Assembly (NCBI GenBank): GCA_025529335.1
Contig: JAMYHX010000121.1
Location: forward strand, 1-64,000
DNA length: 64,000 nt
Direction of reading: 5' to 3'
DNA from: Rhizopus sp. PT2906
Taxonomy: Eukaryota > Mucoromycota > Mucoromycetes > Mucorales > Rhizopodaceae
Positions 56,900 through 64,000 of the stretch are shown here, one piece after another; the first letter of the stretch is position 1, and every line of letters begins with the position of its first letter. Made by a program: the position numbers and the translations under genes. The notes beneath the pieces were generated by a model that ran no database searches, was not told the DNA's origin, and saw only the letters and a list, made by a program, of their open reading frames with translations.

Positions 56900-58095
56900 A
56901 AGTTTGGATTAGTGATTGTATGAAATACAGTATTTCTTACTACCATTTCACCTTGCATAATTTGTTTATATTGCCGTATTTCTAAGTTTATATCGACATA
57001 TATTTCGTACAGTGGACTCTCGATTACAAAATACAGCAATACCATTTTCAAAGTACCTCACAACCACCGTATAAGCGTTATTACGGAATGTCATTCGTGC
57101 TCCCGATAGATATTCCGTAATCGAGAGTTTACTGTATACAACCCAAAGTCATCTTAAACATAATACCTCGTCCATTGATTCATGGCATTTGTGGTCTGTA
57201 ATAGTTGATGACGCGTTATGTACTATAGATGCAACTGGCTGACAACATTTATTCTTGCATATGAAGGTCAATTTCTTTGTTCATTAATCCTTTATTCCAT
57301 CTTGGCCAATTATTGTGTTTCTGGATTAAATTGTTTGATGTTACAAACATATCAGCGAAAGAATCCTCAAATGCTTGCCAGCCATTGCTCAACAAAATGT
57401 CCAACTGTGCAGTAAGTTCACTAGTCATCAGAAGAGCCAATTGATCTTATATTGTACGATGACTTAAACCTCACCAAAGTAATTTGTACGCACTTGTAAG
57501 TTATTCAATCTCTATATCAGTTGATACCAAGTTGGCATGTAATGGTAAGTGTGTGTCATTTTAACACTAGCCAATTTTACAACTTATGCATGATAGGGTG
57601 AAGAAACAAGCTAGCTCAACAAGAAATGTGAAGTAGGACAGTGTTGCGTTTTTGGTGAACAACAAGAAAGTTACATCATTGTTTATTGAACTGTCTGATG
57701 GAATGAACTTCAACCTTGGACTTGACAAGGAAAGAAGTGATAAAGAAAAGATCATCAAGCAATTTGTAAAGATACTAAAAAAAGCTCAAGGCACTGAGTT
57801 GCCTTGTCAGTTATATATGAGGTATCACGGTAAGAGCATCATCTCCACTATATATCCCAATATTGAATAGCTAATTAACAAGAATATCTTTATTTTCTAG
57901 ACTTGAAAATACGTTTTCTTAACATACTTTGAAAATAAGTACATAAAACGTACTTTTGTAACAGTGCCTTGCCTATCCACTCCTTCCGAGCTTAAAAAAT
58001 TTATTGAAAAAATCCCTGGCATATTTCGATATCGTCAGGGTATTCCTGATCAAATAAATAAACTAAAATATGAATATGAGCCCTCCATTCAATAA
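56900..58095 (+). pseudogene. relic 3 of the ELSGG-type repeat, interrupted by a MITE
   Basis: The 5' part is homologous to 22900-23115 (shared ATATATTTCGTACA, CAAAGTCATCTTAA, TAGTTGATGAC, GACAACATTTATT). The coding part from about 57645 reads NNKKVTSLFIELSDGMNFNL, then IIKQFVKILKKAQGTELPCQ and LYMRYH. After a break, PCLSTPSELKKFIEKIPGIF corresponds to SPRQLLQYIKEVPNILNWK of relic 1. Stops lie between the two halves, though a spliced reading of part of it is not excluded. Confidence 0.55.
57010..57134. mobile_element. 125-bp Tc1/pogo-type MITE in an ELSGG repeat
   Basis: The 5' end CAGTGGACTCTCGATTAC and the 3' end, reverse-complemented CAGTAAACTCTCGATTAC, are terminal inverted repeats with two mismatches, flanked by TA at 57008-57009 and 57135-57136. 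The paralogous repeat at about 22970-22990 reads TTTCGTACACAAG with no insert, i.e. the empty site. CAGT ends and TA duplication fit Tc1/mariner/pogo elements. Confidence 0.85.
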
Positions 58096-59421
58096 AAGAA
58101 ATTGACTTGATTTTGCAAAACTCTTGATGCTGGTCTCGATCCCTTTTTATAAAAAGGCTGTATGGTTGATACTTGATTTCTTTTGAATTATACTGTTAGC
58201 TTCGACTTCCCCTCTTTTTAAAATAATCAGTGAACAAGGAGCCTTTGAGAGGCTTCTCAGATTCTACTGGGTTTTGAAGCCAATTGCCAACGTTTGATTT
58301 TTGACAAAGGCAGGACCAAGAATCAAATTGATGCATAAACTATAAAGAAAAATGCGACCAATCAGATCGCTTTTTGAATGAGCAGTAGTCTGGCACAGCT
58401 TATTTAAGCTCTCATAAGCTTCCAGTCTAGTTTGCAAAATATTTGATTGCCAATTCCTTAATGTCTGGGTATTATGAAGTGATACCCATACAGTTCACAA
58501 ATCCAACCGTGGGTAGGTAGATGTAGATCTTGTATTTTTATCTTTCTGATGACTGCGGTAAGTTTGAAAAATATATATTTCTTCTAGGAGTCTTGTGATG
58601 TAATCTTCCAACAGAGGATATGAAATCAATTCAAGGCGCGCTTAGTATATGGGGTTTCTTTCAAGTATTGACTATAAGCTTTTAATCAAGTCTTCAAATG
58701 TTACACGCTATGTGACTTCAGCTCCTAAAATAGCAGGGTAGTTTGGTATTTCTTACAATCACCAATCCGAGCTTACGAATAAAATCAACCATTTGATTAC
58801 CATTAGAGGCTATAGGTACACTTGATTCTCCCCTCTCCTTATCAAGCCTGAATTAAACTCTATTGATAAGCTCTGTTCAATTATTAAAAATGGTGTTACA
58901 GGCAGTAAATTGGATGATAAGGCTCACGATAATTGTTGGTTGAGCTTTAATATCTCTCATCAGCAATGCATTGTTTCTTTGGTAAATACATGATTCTCCG
59001 CTAGATATACACTATAAAGGGGGGGACAAATTGATGCCATTTGGGATCATGGAGCGTAAGAGAGGGGAGACTAAATTAAATATTACGAAAAGCTGGATTG
59101 AACTCCCTATCAAGAATATAAATCAACCATGTCTTCTTGTCTCTCTCTCTCTCTTTCTTTCTCCTCGGTTTCTTTTATTCTCCCTGTTGTGATTAACTTC
59201 ATTAGAAGAAAGTAAACATGCGCTGAGAAAAGTGTCCTAGAGCAAGTCTTGAGTACTCCTGAGCATATCGCCTTCTCCTTTATTTTCTAAAGCTTAAACC
59301 GATAAAGTCTGCTGCTTATCTCTATCTCTCTTTTCTTTTTTTTTTTCTCTCTCTCTCTTTGTTTTTGAAATCCTTTACATATATATATTTTTTCTTTCTT
59401 AATACTTTATAATTCATAATA
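58096..59421. other. gene-free upstream region of the membrane-protein gene
   Basis: Short broken frames only. The last 300 bp are strongly CT-rich (TCTCTCTCTCTCTTTCTTTCTCC and TTTTTTTTTCTCTCTCTC), as in several other promoters of this window. Confidence 0.4.
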
Positions 59422-61682
59422 ATGACTCACTTGAGCGACTTTAGCTTTCTACGTAAAGATGACAATTATTTATCAATGTGATGCCTTGTACTGATTTACT
59501 TTGTTTTCTAGAACGAATGGTATCATTCGCGTATTTGTATATATGGTATACATATAGAGTCTGGACAACAGATCGCTTCAGTTGTTTACATCCAAAAAGA
59601 TTCCGACAAGGAGAGCTAAAGAGTATAGTCACCCTGCTAATATTGTTCATGATACCATTTCAGCTATTTTATGGTGTGTAATTTCTTATATATAATATTG
59701 TAACTAACATTTTAAAAGATATAACATCTGTAAAGATTAAATACGAAGAAGGCTTTGCTAATGTTCTGGGCCACATCTTTACAAAGCCCGAGTTGATGTG
59801 GACAAAGGCAGATCAAAATCTTGTCATACCTACAGGTACATATATGCAATGCAAAGTTACCTTTGAGTACATATCAACACTCATCAATAGAGTACAGCTT
59901 ATGTATTGGCTTCTCCTTACAAACGTATATTTAATCTATTCATAAAATCAACAGTTATTGATCTTTTGTATCTTAGAGGAACACTCGTTCTGTTACAGTG
60001 CTTTTGGAACTACCTTGCAAACTCAGTGGCAAAAGCTAGCTTTATGAGTAGTAAGGAATTCATGTTTTATATCTTTTGGTATATCTTTAATCGTGTTTTC
60101 CTCTTCATACTTGAAAGCTAATTACATTCTTTTAGGACCTTTACTAGTTTTATCATCTTCCCAGTGCTTCAGTATAACTTTTCTCGTGACATTTATGAGC
60201 CAACCTACAAAGAAATTATGCCCGAAATGGTGTACGGCATTGAACTTTTTATCGTTGGCTGTCTCGGTGTTGTTTCGCATTTTCGATTCAAGAAGCTTTT
60301 GAACAGTTCCCGTGATACGACAAATGGTAGATCCATTATCCAAAAAATTCGTTATTTCCAAGAGGTGAACAAGGTGCTATCCACTGTACTCTTTGGCCAC
60401 GGAACACTGCTTACTATTCTCAGCTGTGATGGATTGACAGGCAAGAAGACACTGAACGCACACAAGTTTTCAGCAGATTTTTTTATTTGTAACAGTACGT
60501 CTATCACACAAGGGTCTAGCATATAGATTCTAATTTTTATGTATATATGTAGTCAATATGTGTGCTGTTATCACTTGGTTCTGTATGATCTTGATCTTTC
60601 ATCCAAAGCATAACACTAATCCCAATGGCTCTTCTGGCGATGAAGATGGATTTGGAGATGGCCATACCCCATTGAATAACAATAGCGGCATAAGTAGTAC
60701 TTATGGTCAAGCAACCACTCTCGTCATTGGAAACTCTCAAGCCTCTAGCGACTGCATGTCCTATTCCAAAGGAAGCGTTCACCCTTTAAGCAAGTCTGGA
60801 AATTGCCCAAATTACGATAGTGGTTTCCATTTTGGTCCTCTCCCTATTCCTCCTGACAATAATTCCCCTGAGCTCAACAATCGCAACAACACCTCATTTT
60901 CATCTACTGCACCATCCATGACAACCCTTGTATCTCAAAGTGCTGCCAACTACGGAAGTCAAGGAAAGGGCCGCTCAAAGGGGTATAATCACTTGGACTA
61001 TTACGAGGTTCCCCTGACTGCTGACGATACATGTGTGATGGCCACTCCACTCCAGCCTACTCCCAGTAAACAGAGTCATTTTCATGCTGAGAAAATACAA
61101 CGGCCACAAGTATCTGTTGAGAGCATTCCAAAGAATAATAATTACGCTAGTCCTAATGATGAATATATTCCACCTCCTCTTTCACCTGCTCGTAAAGGCA
61201 GAGAAATCTCAACCATCACACAATCAAGGTCCGAGCTGGCTCGCAGGAAATACAGCCATTCCATGACACCTTCTTCATGCAACGAGGACATGAGTGATTT
61301 TGGCGCATCTCCATATCCTATGCCTGGCGCGACTGATTTGTCCGAAAAGACACAGTACCAAATAATGAACGGTAGCATGGAAGGTATTCCTGGTATAGGC
61401 GATCAAGTAGATGATTATCATCACCACTCGATGTCTTATAAGAAAACAAGCAGTTTCCAACCTCAACAATACCATGATGATGTTATGTTATCTAGCTTCC
61501 GAGATTTTGGTCCTCCTCCTATCTCTCCTTTACTCACAATGGATGGAGAAATGGCAAAGTATCAGTCTTACAGTAAGCAATCTTCATCTTCTACTTTACA
61601 ATCATTTGGTGTAAAAGATGATAGCAGAAAGTTTGATTTACTACCACCTCCACCTTCTTCTCTTCCTCCGCCTCCTCTATAG
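59422..61682 (+). CDS. multi-pass membrane protein with long Pro/Ser-rich tail
   Basis: Six exons. Exon 1 (59422-59452, MTHLSDFSFLQ after splicing) leads into RMVSFAYLYIWYTYRVWTTD. Hydrophobic spans follow: SIVTLLILFMIPFQLFY, TVIDLLYLRGTLVLLQCFW, TFTSFIIFPVLQYNF, VYGIELFIVGCLGVVSHFRF, VLSTVLFGHGTLLTILS and MCAVITWFCMILIFHP, giving six or seven helices. A cytoplasmic-looking tail of about 360 residues is rich in Ser, Asn, Pro and Gly with SPARKGREIST and ends PPPPSSLPPPPL. The topology recalls a G-protein-coupled receptor, but no family motif is recognised, so only 'receptor-like' is suggested. The tail has many S/T-P and R-x-x-S sites, which could be phosphorylated. Convergent with the antiporter gene. 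Confidence 0.7.
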
Positions 61683-61916
61683 TGATGCTTATTACTCTGA
61701 TAAAATAAAGTTCATATCAACCTTTCTATATTCACTTTTTTTTGTTACTGTAATCAATGACGTTTTTATAAAGCGCATGTACGCTGTATCGTTTTTTATT
61801 TAATACTGTTATTGGTCCATTTGAATGGTAGTCCCATAGTTTCTTACCGTGTTGTTATTTACATCGCTTAAAGTCTAGTATAATTTAGTTACATGACTCT
61901 ACCCAATAAATACTAG

Positions 61917-63592
61917 CTAAAATACCTTGCCATTGTTCTGACTGGTTGTGTGCGATAGAGTGCTTGTTATAGTCTTTGATGCTATAGTTCCAAGATAAAA
62001 CAATGGGATTGTGATACCATGAATGACAACAGATGACAATATCATAAAGTATATGATCGGTTCCATCAGCGTACGCACATTATCGTTGATATCTTCTTCA
62101 ATCGCCATTGTATAGTAGAATAACGCTCCTACTCCGATCGGTCCAAACCAGCCCATAAAGATTGCTTGTCTCCAGTTCGATATGCCGGGTATATAATGGT
62201 ATAATCCAACAACCACAGGTAGTCTTCTAAACAATAACACACCCATAGCAAGGCCAAGCAACTTCGTAATACCTACTTTGACAAATAGTTTCCAAGGCTA
62301 CGAAATAGAGTATATCAGTCAGTGCGTATTCATAATGAACAAAGCGTTTACCATCGTTATGCCAATGAATACAAATATACTCAGGTTCGACATCATATCT
62401 ACAACCTCCGTTATACGTGCATCATCTGTCTCTTCTTTAAACCATTCATCCCAAGTGAAGGCATTTCCAGCAATGAAGCATGCCAAGAGATCATCGCTTC
62501 CGATCAGTCCAACACTTCCCATCAAAAATAGCTACGAAAAGAATGAGTTGCCTTGCCCTTTAGTTATTGCAAAAGTGACGTTACAGTAAGCGCAATGGTA
62601 TAGACCAAAAATGACTCCTTGTCGATCCATTCCCTATATATATATAAATCTAGGTTCATTACCTCCTCCCTCTTTCTTGGTTCAAATCTTACCTTTCTTC
62701 GGATAGACGTAATAGCTTCCTAGCCATGTATCCCGTGACAAAGCCAATGATGATGGAAAGTCCAATGTCATAACCCATGATATTCCAAGCCCATTTATAA
62801 ACAGCTTCGGATGTGCTTGGTATCTGTAAAAGGTAGATCGCCAAGAAAAGAAAGGGGTACCCTAGACCATCGTTCGCCCCGCTTTCAGCAACAATCAGAT
62901 TACGAATGTTGCGTGGAACGTGCGTTTCTGCAAAATGCCCTTGAACGATAGAATTTGCAAGCACCTGCATTTGTTATATTGTTAATAAAAGTCATCTTTT
63001 CACAAGTAAAAACTTACAGGATCTGTGGGTGCGAAACAGGAGGCGATCAAGAGTGATTCTAGCTACAATAGAGGTTTAATATTTTCTGCGTGTATATGCA
63101 TATATATAACTTACAAAATTAAGAGAAGGGAAAAAGTATTGCACACAGAGTCCACTGACGAGCCACATGAATATCATGACGGGAACAAGCAACATAAATA
63201 ATGATTTGGCCTCTTTGCGTAAATAGGCTTTTGGTAGTGAGACTCCTGCTGCCATGACCTTTATTAAACGGTGAATACATGAATGCTTTTATAAATCATG
63301 ATACATACTTGGATGGCAATAACTATTCTTGTAAACTGTCGTAAAAAGTCTTGTTTAGATGCCCATTGGTCCATATTAATCCAGTTGTTCCCAACTGGAC
63401 CACAGATGATACCATAAAGAACAGCAACGACTATGTAAGGTTTAGGGTCAAGGACCAAATTGTATAATCTGTGATCTCACATGCTTCAGATATGTATAGT
63501 TTTTCCTTGATGACAAGTGAACATACGCCATAAAGTAAAATGAATCCTCCAAGTGCTGCAGCAGTGACAGAAATGTTTGTGTCAATATCCAT
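61917..63592 (-). CDS. NHA1: Na+/H+ antiporter (fungal Nha1/Sod2 type)
   Basis: About eight exons. The N-terminus MDIDTNISVTAAALGGFILL starts helix 1. YIVVAVLYGIICGPVGNNW, KSLFMLLVPVMIFMWLVSGL, IASCFAPTDPVLANSIVQG and NLIVAESGANDGLGYPFLFL carry the CPA-family ion site (TDP and the ND pair of the antiporter core). SDDLLACFIAGNAFTWDEWF and AIFMGWFGPIGVGALFYYTM complete about 12 spans. It exchanges cytosolic Na+ or K+ for protons at the plasma membrane. The protein ends SHTTSQNNGKVF, without the long regulatory tail of yeast Nha1, closer to short Sod2-like forms. The start is the only ATG that precedes helix 1. Confidence 0.92.
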
Positions 63593-63885
63593 TTATTTAC
63601 AGAAAATTTGAATAGATAAATTAAATGAAAAAGGGGGTCTTTCACTGCTTCTATTTTCACTTTCTCAATCCTTTTATATATAAAAAAAGGCACAATCAAT
63701 AAAGAAAAAGGGAAAATGAAATTCATATTTATACTTATTGGAGAAATGATTATAATGACTTTGACTTTTTCGCTTGATACCGGAGTTGCAAGATAGATAC
63801 AGAGTGGACCATGCATATCTTATCATAAAGAGTAAATGACATCGTATGTATTGTCATTTACTTTAAGAACGAGCTAATTTTGCTA

Positions 63886-64000
63886 ATGGCTGACCCTCTG
63901 TCCCTTACATGTTGTACACGTGAGTATTATTCTCATTTTGTAGAACAGTTGACAAAGAAAATGAGCTATTTTTTATATATATTGCAGTATCCATAGCAGG
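63886..64000 (+). CDS. possible first exon of a gene running off the right edge
   Basis: ATG at 63886 opens MADPLSLTCCTR, ending in a textbook donor GTGAGT (63919). TATATATTGCAG at 63988 is a matching acceptor, after which the frame runs off the window. Too short to identify. Confidence 0.3.

Noticed and set aside
60537..60782. 81-codon minus-strand frame
   Set aside because: Antisense of the tail of the membrane-protein gene.
1..64000. tRNA, rRNA and CRISPR arrays
   Set aside because: Scanned by eye for tRNA B-box-like GGTTCRANTCC with matching arms, for rRNA-like blocks and for spaced direct repeats; none convincing. The tandem ACACGCGAAAAT array has no spacers.

Overview
The window is AT-rich fungal nuclear DNA. 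Genes are split by many short GT-AG introns (about 45-75 bp), promoters are rich in T and CT tracts, and homopolymer runs reach 35 bases. A rhizopuspepsin-like secreted aspartic protease and several lineage-restricted repeat proteins point to an early-diverging fungus, most likely Mucoromycota (Mucorales such as Rhizopus or Mucor). That placement is inferred from gene content, not from a database search.

Layout. 0-2 kb: decayed LINE endonuclease and a small bHLH regulator. 2.3-4.6 kb: CreC/WDR20-type WD40 gene. 4.6-8.2 kb: no supportable gene. 8.3-12.5 kb: aspartic protease and a Spa2-type polarity scaffold. 12.7-15.2 kb: mobile-element graveyard (PIF1/Helitron-type helicase, DIRS-type reverse transcriptase). 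15.3-34.2 kb: dense housekeeping block (deoxyhypusine hydroxylase, DNAJC9-like co-chaperone, LCL3-like nuclease, F-box protein, phosducin-like protein, IKS1-like kinase, mitochondrial carrier, Zn2Cys6 regulator, cytochrome c, R3HCC1-like protein, PABPN1-like protein). It is interrupted by a near-perfect fold-back MITE and a repeat-protein relic. 34.9-42.7 kb: intron-rich telomerase reverse transcriptase, a Kar5/Tht1-type nuclear fusion gene and a PPxY protein. 42.8-49.5 kb: accessory zone with a candidate PD-(D/E)XK protein, a SWIM-finger relic between inverted 12-mers, a spliced serine-recombinase-like gene, an ELSGG-family relic and a Fanzor (eukaryotic TnpB) C-terminus. 49.7-55.8 kb: Tup1, acetyl-CoA synthetase, ITP pyrophosphatase. 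55.8-59.4 kb: repeats, including a 125-bp Tc1/pogo-type MITE. 59.4-63.6 kb: multi-pass membrane protein and Na+/H+ antiporter.

Functional themes: carbon regulation (CreC, Tup1 and acetyl-CoA synthetase, a classical target of catabolite repression), polarity, karyogamy and telomere maintenance. The most novel material is in the accessory stretches. It includes a serine-recombinase-like gene next to a Fanzor relic, a three-copy repeat family with a conserved unknown protein, a virtually uneroded fold-back MITE between two promoters, and a MITE insertion that can be read against its empty site elsewhere in the same window.
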